47,425 nt of DNA from Hyphomonadaceae bacterium (GCA_947474455.1 CANJIL010000020.1:1-47425); one strand, 5' to 3'. Shown: positions 8,066 through 16,072, counted from the stretch's first letter. Made by a program: numbers and translations. Notes: a model not told the origin generated them from the sequence alone.

Positions 8066-10108
8066 ATGCGCGTGCAGTCATTGAAGAACGGGACGGCGCC
8101 GGCAAGCCCTGTCCACCAGAGTGTCCACGAAGCCGCCAACACCCCCCTGAACCAGGGCGAAGGACTGGACGCGGGCTTCGCACGACGCCCGCCCGAGCAG
8201 CGGCTCGGCATGCCTGCCCAGCCTCTTTCGACACAGCGATCAAGGCCTGAGCGCGAGACGGATGGCGGGTTGCGCTTCCTTCTTATCTTCGCCTGCGCCG
8301 TCGGGGTGACCGGATTTGCCGCGCAGGCGATGCTGTCAACTTTCTCCGCTGGCGGCGTGAATGCGCTGGAATGGACAGCGGTTGGCCTTTTCGCGATCAA
8401 TTTCTGCTATCTCGGCATTGCCGCCTTCACCGGCGTTGCAGGCACGATCGTTCTGCTCGCTTCGCCCAGGGCGCCGCGGCCTTCGAAGGCGTTGCCCACC
8501 AAAGGCAACATGACGGCGATCATCATCGCGCTCTATCAGGAAAAGCCCTCCAAGGTGATCGCAGCTGCTGAAGCGATGTGGGACGCATTGCGCGACATCG
8601 ATGCGGAGAAGGATTTCGAGATCTTCTTCCTGTCCGACACGATGGACCCGGCGCTCGCCGAGATCGAGGAGCGGGCGATCCAGGACCTCATGCGCCGACG
8701 GCCCAACGAGCCGTTCTGGTATCGCCGCCGCCGCGAGAACACGCAGAAGAAGCAGGGCAACATCAACGATTTCGTCCAGCGCTGGGGCGGCCGTTACGAG
8801 TACATGCTGGAACTGGATGCAGACAGCTTCGTATCGCCCGAGGCGATACTGGAACTGGTGCGCCGCATGGATGCGCGGCCGCGCACAGCCCTGATCCAGT
8901 CGCTGCCGATCATCGTTGGCGCGCGGACCTATTCAGCGCGCACCCAGCAGCTTGCGCTGCGCGTGCATGGCGGGCTGTTCGGGGCAGGCCTGACTTGGTG
9001 GTCGGGCGGCGCGGGGAATTTCTGGGGCCACAACGCCATCATCCGTCTGGCCCCGTTCGCCAAGCATGCCGCCCTGCCTGACCTCCCCGGCAAGGAGCCG
9101 CTCGGCGGCAAGATACTGAGCCACGACTTCGTGGAGGCCGCCCTGCTCCGCCGCGCCGGATGGCGGGTCGAGATCGCCGGAGACATTACCGGCAGTTACG
9201 AAGAAGCGCCGCCGACCATCGTCGACCTTGCTGCACGCGACAGGCGCTGGGCGCAGGGCAATATCCAGCAGGTGCAGATCCTCTTTGCGAGGGGTTTCGA
9301 CTGGCTGTCCAAGGTGCATATCTGCGCCGGGCTGATGGGCTATGTCTCCGGTCTGCTGTGGCTCAGCCTCGTAGTGGTCGGGGTGTTCATCGCGGCTAAC
9401 GCAAAGTTCTTCGGCGCGGAAACGATCGCGGCGGTTCCGCCCGACCCGAGCGCCGGACTGAGGCTGCTGCTGATTTCCGCAATCGTGCTGACATCGCCGA
9501 AATGGCTGGCGATCGTACTGTGGGCGGTCGGCAAGCTGCCGGGATGGGGCCGTTCCCCGCGCTTCCTGATCGCCGTGATTTGCGACATCGGCCTCACCGC
9601 GCTGATGGCGCCGATCATCATGCTGAATCATGCCGGGTCTATCCTTTCTACGCTGATGGGCGTCGATGGCGGATGGCGGCCGCAGGTGCGTGACCGCAAT
9701 GGCTTCGCCTGGAGCGATCTCATGCGGCACTATATGCAGCACATGATCTTTGGGGCGCTGCTCCTGCTCGCCTCGTTCGCGGTGTCGCCGAGTTTCATGC
9801 TACAGAACCTGCCGATGGCGATAGTGCTGCTATTTGCGCCGTTGATTGCGCGCCAGGTGTCAGGCGTCGCCCGCAAGGGGTCCGTTTCGTGGCGGTTGTT
9901 CGCGACGCCGGAAGACCTGAACCAGCCTGACATCGTACGCGCGGCCGAAAGGCTCGCAGCGCGCGGCACAACGGAAGTCCGCAGGCTGGCGCCGCCGGTT
10001 CGCCGCAGCCGGTCGATGCAGCGCATGGGCCTTGCGGTAAGACGCGCGATGCGCCGCGTGCGGCGGCTTCAACAGGCAGGACCTGTCACCAGGCGTGACG
10101 TAGACTGA
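8066..10108 (+). CDS. opgH: Glucan biosynthesis glucosyltransferase H (OpgH/MdoH)
   Basis: This inner-membrane family-2 glycosyltransferase polymerises UDP-glucose into the backbone of osmoregulated periplasmic glucans. The 680-residue protein has two N-terminal membrane segments (from about residue 70), a cytosolic GT2 domain and several C-terminal membrane segments. GT2 motifs include LELDADSF, HDFVEAALLRRAGW and the acceptor-site DRRWAQGN (the Q/RxxRW equivalent). It is shorter than the 847-residue E. coli protein, mainly at the termini. I prefer ATG 8066 after AGGGG; a TTG at 8051 is also in frame. No opgG partner is adjacent. The 260 bases upstream are locally AT-rich near 7877-7935 and probably carry the promoter. 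Its 3' end overlaps the convergent protease gene by 23 bases. GalU, encoded at 20782, would supply the UDP-glucose. Confidence 0.93.
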   Translation: MRVQSLKNGTAPASPVHQSVHEAANTPLNQGEGLDAGFARRPPEQRLGMPAQPLSTQRSRPERETDGGLRFLLIFACAVGVTGFAAQAMLSTFSAGGVNALEWTAVGLFAINFCYLGIAAFTGVAGTIVLLASPRAPRPSKALPTKGNMTAIIIALYQEKPSKVIAAAEAMWDALRDIDAEKDFEIFFLSDTMDPALAEIEERAIQDLMRRRPNEPFWYRRRRENTQKKQGNINDFVQRWGGRYEYMLELDADSFVSPEAILELVRRMDARPRTALIQSLPIIVGARTYSARTQQLALRVHGGLFGAGLTWWSGGAGNFWGHNAIIRLAPFAKHAALPDLPGKEPLGGKILSHDFVEAALLRRAGWRVEIAGDITGSYEEAPPTIVDLAARDRRWAQGNIQQVQILFARGFDWLSKVHICAGLMGYVSGLLWLSLVVVGVFIAANAKFFGAETIAAVPPDPSAGLRLLLISAIVLTSPKWLAIVLWAVGKLPGWGRSPRFLIAVICDIGLTALMAPIIMLNHAGSILSTLMGVDGGWRPQVRDRNGFAWSDLMRHYMQHMIFGALLLLASFAVSPSFMLQNLPMAIVLLFAPLIARQVSGVARKGSVSWRLFATPEDLNQPDIVRAAERLAARGTTEVRRLAPPVRRSRSMQRMGLAVRRAMRRVRRLQQAGPVTRRDVD

Positions 10109-12431
10109 GCCAGGCGGCGGCTTCCTTTTCAGCGTCAGCAACATGGTTTGGTTGGGTCGAAACAGCCGCAGCCGCCTCGAGGGTTGTCAGCTCGCCGAGC
10201 CTGGTGACCCAGGCCGTTTCTAGATCGAATTCCCGGCCTGAAGACGTTAGCCCGGCAACGCGTCGTTCGTAGACGATCGCGCCGTCCCTGGTGACTTCAA
10301 TCGGAGCGTTGAACGCGAGACGGCCGCCCTCGGCGCGGCGTGGCTGGCCAGCCGACAAGCGAATGGCGCCGCCCGCGAATGGATGCTGGGCGCTGAGCGA
10401 CCACGCACTGGTCCAGAGCCCGGAAACGTCGAGCGCATCAATGCGCGCTTCTGCCGCTTCGAGCGAACCGGAGAACGTCCATGCGCCGAAATCCCCGCGG
10501 CCTTCAAGACTAAGGGCCGACATGTGCGTTGCATCGTCGCCGCCGAAACGGCTCTGCAGCGCGCCGCCGAGCGTGGTTTCGGCGTCCTTGAGCGCAGAAT
10601 AGCCGAGGCGCACCGCCCAGCCTTCGCCGGCTGATCCGATGCCGAAACTGCTGGCGCTGCGTGTCATGCCGCTGGATGTGCGGACATCCAGCATCAAAGG
10701 TCCGAACGACTGTGCATAGCTGGTCCAGCTATCGCCAGAGCCAAGTGCGGCGGGGCCGGATGGATCATCGATCAGCGTCATTCCCGGGGTCAGACGTTCT
10801 GGACCGCCGCCGCGGCCGAGGGAGACCTTGGTGTCGGAAAAGCTGTAACTCAGCTGGAAGGTCGCATCCGGCGCCTCCATCCACGGCATGCGCGGGTCGT
10901 AGGCAGGACGCGGCGCGTTGAACCAGGAGATCTGCACGTCACCCAGCGCTACCGCGCGGGCCTGGCCACGCGCATAGTCGGCGCGCACGGAGAAATCGTT
11001 GAATGTGGACCCGGGGGCTGACAGATGGGTATCGCCGATGCGGAAACCGCGATCGAACTTGTCCTGAAACACAAGGCCGTTGAAGGCGCCGGAATGTTCC
11101 GCCCAGTCGCCAAGTGCGCCGCGTGCAGGCCCAAACGCCGTGGCGAGTTCGACTTGCTGTCCCTCGAAGTTCAAGCTGGTTGCGCCGATTGGCGAAAAGG
11201 CGCGTTGCAGGTTGAGGATGCCGCGGCCGCCTACTGAATCTGTCCCTGCCCCGGCGTTGACGCCCAGGACGGCATCCAGGGAGGTGGTGATATAGTCGTC
11301 GGCGGTTTCCAGCAGCGCCAACAGGGCGTTCTCGGGCGTGATGTTGGGGAAGAGGTCGAGCATCAGCGCGAGAGCCCCGGCGACGTGCGGCGCGGCGAAG
11401 GACGTGCCGCTGCCGGCCCAGTAGTTGCCGTCGCTATCCGCATCGTTGCCGCTGCCGCCAGGAGAACGAACATCATCGTCCACGCCGGCGATGATCACGG
11501 ATACGCCTGGAGCAAGCAGGTAGAAGTTCGCAGCTGCGCCGGCGCGGTTCGAGAAGGTCGGCATGTCGCCGTTGCGGTCGACTGCGCCGACAGCGACAAC
11601 ACGCCCGTTTATAGCCGGGTCGGTGGCAACGATGGCGGGCTCGCTCGGGACGGTCCCCGCCGCCGGGTCGGTGGCCGTCGGCGCCGCGCCCTCATTGCCA
11701 GCCGCGATGGTGAACAACACGCCGGCATTGGTGGCCGAGAGAATGGCGCTGCGCAGCCGCGAGGAAATCGGACCGTCGCCGCCCAGCGACATGTTGATGA
11801 TCTTGGCGCCGTTCGTGACCGCGTAGTTGATGGCCGTGATCAGATTGGTGTCGCTGAAAGAGCAGTTTTCAACTTTACCCGTGAGTTGGCACGAGCCCGG
11901 CGTGTCCGCGCGGATTGCCAGCACTTTCGACTCATAGGCGACGCCGTGAACCCCGTTTTCGTTTTTCAAACCGACAATGACGCTGGAGACCATTGTGCCG
12001 TGGCCATTGGTGTCGATGACGGCGCCCGACCGCGAGGCAAGCACATCATGCGAGCCGACGATCTGGCCCTGGAGCTCGCTGATCGTCGTGTCGACATTGG
12101 TGTCGATGACGGCGACAGTGATTCCCTGACCGGTTGCGCCGCGCGAATAGGCCGTTGAAGCATGGATCTGGCCAAGGCCGCTGCGGTTTAAGCCGGTGAA
12201 ACCAGAACCGAAATATTCCTGGGTCTCGAACGACCCAGGCGATGCGATCTGGGGCGGGAGAGGCGGAAGTCCCGCAGGCGAAGGCGCAGGTGGCGGCGGC
12301 AGAATGGGTGGCGGAGGGGCCGCTGTCGGAGAACCGCCTCCTCCCCCGGCGCACCCGGCCAGAGCCGACGCAGCGAGTGACGCCAGCAAACCGGCGCGAA
12401 CGGCCTTTCCGACAGACTGGTCTGTGGCCAT
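10086..12431 (-). CDS. Lipid-anchored S8 (subtilisin) serine peptidase with beta-rich C-terminal half, autotransporter-like
   Basis: The 781-residue product has a lipoprotein signal with lipobox LAGC (Cys27), a Gly run and a Pro-rich stalk to about residue 60. The S8 catalytic domain spans about 90-380. Visible catalytic residues are Asp110 (VAVIDTNVD), His144 (NGHGTMVSS), oxyanion Asn246 (AAGNEG) and Ser344 (GSGTSFAAPHVAG). Residues from about 400 to the end are rich in alternating, amphipathic beta-strand-like stretches, and the protein ends in Trp, as outer-membrane barrels often do. SphB1/AspA-type subtilisin autotransporters share this layout of lipid anchor, protease and barrel. The barrel assignment is inferred, as I see no clear autotransporter signature. 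AGGAAA precedes ATG 12431. Confidence 0.85.
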   Translation of the reverse strand: MATDQSVGKAVRAGLLASLAASALAGCAGGGGGSPTAAPPPPILPPPPAPSPAGLPPLPPQIASPGSFETQEYFGSGFTGLNRSGLGQIHASTAYSRGATGQGITVAVIDTNVDTTISELQGQIVGSHDVLASRSGAVIDTNGHGTMVSSVIVGLKNENGVHGVAYESKVLAIRADTPGSCQLTGKVENCSFSDTNLITAINYAVTNGAKIINMSLGGDGPISSRLRSAILSATNAGVLFTIAAGNEGAAPTATDPAAGTVPSEPAIVATDPAINGRVVAVGAVDRNGDMPTFSNRAGAAANFYLLAPGVSVIIAGVDDDVRSPGGSGNDADSDGNYWAGSGTSFAAPHVAGALALMLDLFPNITPENALLALLETADDYITTSLDAVLGVNAGAGTDSVGGRGILNLQRAFSPIGATSLNFEGQQVELATAFGPARGALGDWAEHSGAFNGLVFQDKFDRGFRIGDTHLSAPGSTFNDFSVRADYARGQARAVALGDVQISWFNAPRPAYDPRMPWMEAPDATFQLSYSFSDTKVSLGRGGGPERLTPGMTLIDDPSGPAALGSGDSWTSYAQSFGPLMLDVRTSSGMTRSASSFGIGSAGEGWAVRLGYSALKDAETTLGGALQSRFGGDDATHMSALSLEGRGDFGAWTFSGSLEAAEARIDALDVSGLWTSAWSLSAQHPFAGGAIRLSAGQPRRAEGGRLAFNAPIEVTRDGAIVYERRVAGLTSSGREFDLETAWVTRLGELTTLEAAAAVSTQPNHVADAEKEAAAWLSLRHAW

Positions 12432-12517
12432 AGGCGCTTTCCTCGCAACCTGCCCTGCGATGCAGCGCCAAGTGACGTGCGCCGGATGACGCGGTCAAGC
12501 CACGCGCTGCAAGGCAG

Positions 12518-13141
12518 CTAGCGCGCGACTGCGCGGCCGAGGAACAGGGGGATTGAGTTCATGGGGGTTTCCACCCAGTCGAGCAGGAGATCGTGGCGCT
12601 CTATGGGAACTGCATCGGCCTGCTGTTGGGCATAGGCGAGACCAAGATAGAAGACCCTGCCTGTCGCACGGAGCTGGGCGACGGCGCGGTCATAGTATCC
12701 CCGGCCATAGCCCAGGCGCCGGCCGCGCGCGTCGAACGCCAGCAAGGGAGCGAGAACAAGGTTAGGGCGCACGATCTCGGCGCTCGCCGAGGGTTGCGTC
12801 AGGCCGAAGGGACCTTTCTCCAGCGTTGCGGGCGAAGCGTCACGGAATGTCATCATGCCGTCTGCTTCGGTGCGTGGGAGAACGATTCGGGCGCCGTGCG
12901 AAGCGAGGCGCACGAGCAGCGGAGCGGCGTCGAGTTCGTCGCCGATCGCCAGCGTGCCGGCGACGACGGGGCCGTAGCGTTCGAACAGTTTGATCGGGAA
13001 ACGGGCGGCGAGTTTTTCAGCAGCGTCGGGATCGCGGGCCGCTGCTTCCGCGCGGATCTCCATCATGTGGCCGCGCAGGATGGCCTTCTGCTCGATGATT
13101 TCGGCTGAGTCAGTCAGGCGCCCGCTCCGGATTCGCTCCAC
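12518..13141 (-). CDS. fthC: 5-formyltetrahydrofolate cyclo-ligase
   Basis: The enzyme uses ATP to convert 5-formyl-THF to 5,10-methenyl-THF, returning the storage folate to the one-carbon pool in the cytosol. The 207-residue product shows the N-terminal EQKAILR nucleotide/substrate segment. It also has the family motif LGYGRGYYDR near residue 145 and a conserved C-terminal region (ERHDLLLDWVETP). The start is given as GTG 13141; no strong ribosome-binding site is seen, and the first dozen residues may be overcalled. A candidate 6S RNA lies directly upstream on the same strand. That is the classical proteobacterial neighbourhood of ygfA/fthC. In many relatives zapA is also adjacent, but here it lies about 21 kb away. 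Confidence 0.92.
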   Translation of the reverse strand: MERIRSGRLTDSAEIIEQKAILRGHMMEIRAEAAARDPDAAEKLAARFPIKLFERYGPVVAGTLAIGDELDAAPLLVRLASHGARIVLPRTEADGMMTFRDASPATLEKGPFGLTQPSASAEIVRPNLVLAPLLAFDARGRRLGYGRGYYDRAVAQLRATGRVFYLGLAYAQQQADAVPIERHDLLLDWVETPMNSIPLFLGRAVAR

Positions 13142-13159
13142 GGAGCGTCGCAGTCAGAA

Positions 13160-13332
13160 AATGGTTGGCGGGGCCACGTGCGCCGTGCGAGCTTTTCATT
13201 CCCGTTCGACCCAGCAAGCTAGGTGGGCGCCAGGTGATGGGGACCACGGTCCCCGCCAGAGCCAGCTCCCGAACAGAAATGTACGGTCGACGGAATGTGT
13301 TGCCGTTCGAACGCTGCAGCTTACCGCCAACC
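13160..13332 (-). ncRNA. ssrS: Candidate 6S RNA (ssrS)
   Basis: 6S RNA mimics an open promoter and sequesters sigma-70 RNA polymerase. Evidence here is position and fold. The element sits immediately upstream of fthC on the same strand. Its ends pair perfectly over 9 bp (GGTTGGCGG at 13332-13324 with CCGCCAACC at 13171-13163, minus-strand reading). Inside, CGTTCGA pairs with TCGAACG across a large central bubble, and the apex holds GGGGACC-GT-GGTCCCC. Length is about 170 nt, close to typical 6S RNAs. TTTT follows the 3' arm, and a TTGTTG-N17-TACCTT promoter precedes the 5' end. I derived the pairing by eye. Exact ends are uncertain by several bases, because the spacing from the -10 suggests transcription could start within the 5' arm. 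Confidence 0.6.
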
Positions 13333-13334
13333 CC

Positions 13335-13363
13335 AAGGTAGTGGCGCCGCCCCTTTCCAACAA
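13335..13363 (-). promoter_or_regulatory. Putative sigma-70 promoter for the 6S-like RNA
   Basis: Read on the minus strand, TTGTTG (13363-13358) is followed by exactly 17 bases and TACCTT (13340-13335). The spacing is optimal for a housekeeping sigma factor. The predicted start falls within or just before the 5' arm of the closing stem of the RNA at 13160-13332. Confidence 0.45.
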
Positions 13364-13708
13364 GTGAATTCAGCTGAAGGCGCGCTCCATTAGTTCGCGA
13401 ATATCAGTATTAATCTGGGTTCACTTCCCGGAACGGGCTGCGAAGGCGGGCGCTTGCCCCTCCCTCACCCTCCGGAGCAAATCGCGGAGAACTGAAACGA
13501 CGGCCCCGCCGCGTCGATTGAAGACGCCGCGCCTTGCGTGCGCGAAATTGTTGTCGAAGCCGTCACGGATGTGAAGCATGCAACCCTGCAGGGCGCGCGA
13601 GACGCCCGCGCCAAAGCTGGCGACAGAGGTCATACGACTGCAACGCGTTAGCGCGAGCTGGCCGGCCAGTTGGAGAGCGACACGCCGCGGGCGCGGCGCA
13701 GACGCCGT
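13364..13708. other. Intergenic region with no supported gene
   Basis: About 345 bases lie between the 6S-like promoter and the small lipoprotein gene. A 70-codon minus-strand frame (13633-13421) exists, but it has no ribosome-binding site, no recognisable family and an unremarkable composition, so I do not call it. The stretch 13381-13430 is less GC-rich (AATATCAGTATTAATC) and may contribute promoter elements. Confidence 0.45.
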
Positions 13709-13942
13709 TCAGAAGGCCGCCATCAACATCGTACACTGAGCAGCCATTTCACACGACAGATCGCGCGTCGTCTTGCGCGGCGCCGGTCTGCCTGTTGCAT
13801 CCGCCCTGTCGAAATCGACAGGGGCAGTAGTTGCGGGGCCGACATAGGGCTCGGTCGGAAGGCCGGATGGCACGCTGCTTCGTGGCGTCGAACACGCTGC
13901 GCAGGTTGCAACAATCACGAGAATGAGGCCCCACGTCTTCAT
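13709..13942 (-). CDS. Small lipoprotein of unknown function
   Basis: The 77-residue product starts MKTWGLILVIVATCAACSTP: positive residue, hydrophobic core, then a lipobox-like CAAC, giving lipidation at about Cys17. GGGAGA lies six bases before ATG 13942, which favours this start over the in-frame ATG at 13960. The mature part (about 60 residues) is Pro/Thr-rich, then carries two Cys near the C-terminus (LSCEMAAQC). No domain is recognised. It lies downstream of kdsA on the same strand with a gap of about 70 bases, so co-transcription is possible. Confidence 0.7.
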   Translation of the reverse strand: MKTWGLILVIVATCAACSTPRSSVPSGLPTEPYVGPATTAPVDFDRADATGRPAPRKTTRDLSCEMAAQCTMLMAAF

Positions 13943-14010
13943 ACGCGTCTCCCGCGCCAAAGCATGACCCCGGAGGAGAATTGCGTTGGAACGGACGAGG
14001 TGTAAAGCGG

Positions 14011-14874
14011 CTAGCTGAACGACTTGGCGAGTTTGTCGACCGCCATGATCTGACGCATCAATTCCTCGAGCTGGCTCAGCGGCACCATGTTGGGCCCATC
14101 GCTTGGCGCATTGTCGGGATCCTGGTGGGTCTCGATGAAGACGGCGGCGATGCCTACGGCGGCGGCGGCGCGGGCGAGGATCGGCACATACTGGCGCTGG
14201 CCGCCTGACGTGGCGCCCTGGCCGCCGGGTTGTTGCACCGAATGGGTGGCGTCGAACACGACCGGCGCGCCGGTAGCGGCAAGTTCGGGCAGTGCGCGCA
14301 TGTCGGAGATCAGCGTGTTGTAGCCGAAAGAAACACCGCGCTCGCAGACCAGCACGTCACGGCAGCCGGACTGAACCAGCTTCTGCACGACATGCTTCAT
14401 GTCCCACGGGGCAAGGAACTGGCCTTTTTTGACGTTGATCGGCTTGCCGGCCTGTGCGGCGGCGATCAGCAGGTCAGTCTGGCGCGAGAGGAAGGCGGGG
14501 ATCTGGAGGACGTCGACCGCCTTGGCGGCTTCGGCGCACTGTTCGGGCAGGTGAACATCCGTGATCACCGGCAGGCCCGAAGTCTCGCGGATCTCGGCAA
14601 AGATATCGAGCGCGGAGGACAGGCCGACGCCGCGGGCCGTATTGATGCTGGAGCGGTTCGCCTTGTCGAACGAGGTTTTGTAGATGAGCTGGGCGCCCAG
14701 CCTGTCTGCGATTTCACGCAGGGCGGCTGACATTTCGAGGCCGTGCGCCCGGCTCTCGAGCTGGCAGGGGCCGGCGATGAAAGCGACCGGAAGCTCCTGA
14801 CCGATGCGAACTTTTCCGCGCGGCGCCGGGATTTCCACGATGCGGTTGGGGGCGAGATTCAGGCCGTCGGCCAT
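14011..14874 (-). CDS. kdsA: 3-deoxy-8-phosphooctulonate synthase
   Basis: KdsA condenses phosphoenolpyruvate with arabinose 5-phosphate to Kdo 8-phosphate, the first committed step toward the lipopolysaccharide inner-core sugar. The 287-residue TIM-barrel protein has the usual length and motifs: FIAGPCQLES, KTSFDKANRSS, PVITDVHLPEQ, QIPAFLSRQTDLL, VKKGQFLAPWDM, FDATHSVQQPGG and the C-terminal ETHQDPDNAPSDGPNM. AGGAG lies seven bases before ATG 14874; an in-frame ATG at 14910 encodes a basic extension that the family lacks. It diverges from marR across a region containing a perfect inverted repeat. The presence of this gene implies a Gram-negative envelope with Kdo-containing LPS. Confidence 0.96.
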   Translation of the reverse strand: MADGLNLAPNRIVEIPAPRGKVRIGQELPVAFIAGPCQLESRAHGLEMSAALREIADRLGAQLIYKTSFDKANRSSINTARGVGLSSALDIFAEIRETSGLPVITDVHLPEQCAEAAKAVDVLQIPAFLSRQTDLLIAAAQAGKPINVKKGQFLAPWDMKHVVQKLVQSGCRDVLVCERGVSFGYNTLISDMRALPELAATGAPVVFDATHSVQQPGGQGATSGGQRQYVPILARAAAAVGIAAVFIETHQDPDNAPSDGPNMVPLSQLEELMRQIMAVDKLAKSFS

Positions 14875-14984
14875 GAGCGATCTCCTCTTCGGAGGCCCAT
14901 ATGGCGCCATTGGCCTTTTGACGCCAGTAGGCCGCGACAGGATGTGACCGAGGGTTTTCCAAGCGAACGGTGTGGCGTTTTGCT

Positions 14985-15018
14985 ATATGAAGGTCCGCTT
15001 TACAGTTTACCTTCATAT
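14985..15018. promoter_or_regulatory. Perfect 10-bp inverted repeat, probable MarR operator
   Basis: ATATGAAGGT (14985-14994) and ACCTTCATAT (15009-15018) are exact reverse complements separated by 14 bases. The second arm ends 17 bases before the marR ATG. The sequence is also more AT-rich than its surroundings, as expected for a promoter. An autoregulatory operator bound by the adjacent MarR protein is the simplest reading; an mRNA hairpin is the alternative. Confidence 0.6.
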
Positions 15019-15035
15019 CTGGCACTCAGCCGGGA

Positions 15036-15485
15036 ATGGCTGAGCTGAAAGAAGATGTCCAATCCGCGCGGGTTTCGGAACTCGCGATGGAGATACGCGC
15101 GCTGACGCGGCAGCTGCGGCGCCGGCTGCGCGAGCAGGCTTACACGGGCGATCTGACAGCCTCGCAAACCTCGGCGATCGTGGGCATCGACAGGGATGGA
15201 CCCATGACCATTTCGGCGCTGGCGCGGGCTGAAGGCATGCGTCCGCAGTCCATGGGCGCTACGGTCGCCGCACTGGAGGGGTTAGGGCTGGTTGCGGGCG
15301 CGCCGGACCCTGCCGATGGGCGGCAGACGATCATTTCCCTGACGCCGGCCTGCAAGAAGATGATCAAGGCCGGACGCGCGGCCAGGCAGGACTGGGTCGC
15401 TCGGATGATCCAGACGCGGCTAAACGTGCAGGAACAGGAACGGCTTGCCGGCGCCCTGGAACTTCTCAAACGCCTCGTCGATTGA
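15036..15485 (+). CDS. MarR family transcriptional regulator
   Basis: The 149-residue product has the MarR architecture: an N-terminal dimerisation helix, then the winged helix-turn-helix at about residues 40-115. The recognition region reads ISALARAEGMRPQSMGATV, and the beta-wing PADGRQTIISLT carries the conserved Asp-x-x-Arg-type turn. C-terminal helices complete the dimer interface. MarR proteins typically repress their own operon until a small phenolic or toxic ligand binds. The gene heads an operon with an isochorismatase-like hydrolase (next start 21 bases downstream) and an MFS exporter, and a perfect inverted repeat lies just upstream. No strong ribosome-binding site is evident before ATG 15036. 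Confidence 0.9.
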   Translation: MAELKEDVQSARVSELAMEIRALTRQLRRRLREQAYTGDLTASQTSAIVGIDRDGPMTISALARAEGMRPQSMGATVAALEGLGLVAGAPDPADGRQTIISLTPACKKMIKAGRAARQDWVARMIQTRLNVQEQERLAGALELLKRLVD

Positions 15486-15505
15486 TTCTGCAGAACGGAC
15501 CTGTC

Positions 15506-16072
15506 ATGGCCATCACCACGCTCGATCCAAAAACTGCACTGGTCGTGATCGATCTGCAGAAGGGCATTCTTGCGCTGGCGCCAACCCAAACAATTGCTGA
15601 CGTGTTGAAGCGCGCAGGTACTCTTGCCGCTGCATTTCGCCGGCACGGTTTGCCGGTGGTGCTGGTCAACGTAGCTGGCGGCGCTCCTGGACGGGCTGAG
15701 CAATCCCGGAACCTTGGTCAGTTGCCGCCTGAATGGCTGGAGCTGGCGCCGGAGCTCGACCGGCAACCGTCGGACCATGTGGTTACCAAGCGCACTTGGG
15801 GCGCTTTCACCGGCGCCGGACTGGATACGTATCTCAAGTCACAGGGCGTGACCCAGATCGTGCTTTGCGGGGTCGCCACCAGCATTGGCGTCGAATCGAC
15901 TGCGCGGCAGGCGCATGAACTCGGCTTCAATGTCACGTTGGCGATCGATGCGATGACCGACATGAATCCCGATGCACACGCCAACAGCGTTTCGCGGATC
16001 TTCCCCCGGCTGGGCGAGACCGGAACGGCGCAAGACGTGATCGACAGGCTGGGAGCGCAACCACACAGATGA
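15506..16072 (+). CDS. Isochorismatase-like hydrolase with Gly in place of the catalytic Cys
   Basis: The 188-residue product belongs to the isochorismatase/cysteine-hydrolase fold. Asp16 (VVIDLQKG) and Lys95 (VVTKRTWGAF) of the usual Asp-Lys-Cys triad are present. The nucleophile position in the GVAT-x-x-C motif is Gly128 (GVATSIGVEST). In true isochorismatases such as PhzD the Cys is likewise absent and the Asp acts as general acid, so vinyl-ether hydrolysis is more plausible than amide hydrolysis. The substrate is unknown. ATG 15506 is chosen because the fold starts there; TTG 15482 is also in frame. Its last four bases overlap the MFS start (ATGA), indicating translational coupling. Confidence 0.88.
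   Translation: MAITTLDPKTALVVIDLQKGILALAPTQTIADVLKRAGTLAAAFRRHGLPVVLVNVAGGAPGRAEQSRNLGQLPPEWLELAPELDRQPSDHVVTKRTWGAFTGAGLDTYLKSQGVTQIVLCGVATSIGVESTARQAHELGFNVTLAIDAMTDMNPDAHANSVSRIFPRLGETGTAQDVIDRLGAQPHR

Noticed and set aside
7875-8084. 69-codon frame before opgH
   Set aside because: It starts in the AT-rich promoter-like region, overlaps the opgH start and has no ribosome-binding site or family.
7134-8243. 369-codon minus-strand frame over the peptidase 3' end and opgH start
   Set aside because: It overlaps two confident genes in antisense and has no recognisable domain or ribosome-binding site.
11385-12158. 257-codon plus-strand frame inside the S8 protease gene
   Set aside because: Antisense to the catalytic domain, whose triad is intact; Arg/Gly/Ala-rich with no motif.
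13421-13633. 70-codon minus-strand frame after the 6S-like region
   Set aside because: No ribosome-binding site, signal sequence or recognisable family; kept only as a note for the intergenic region.
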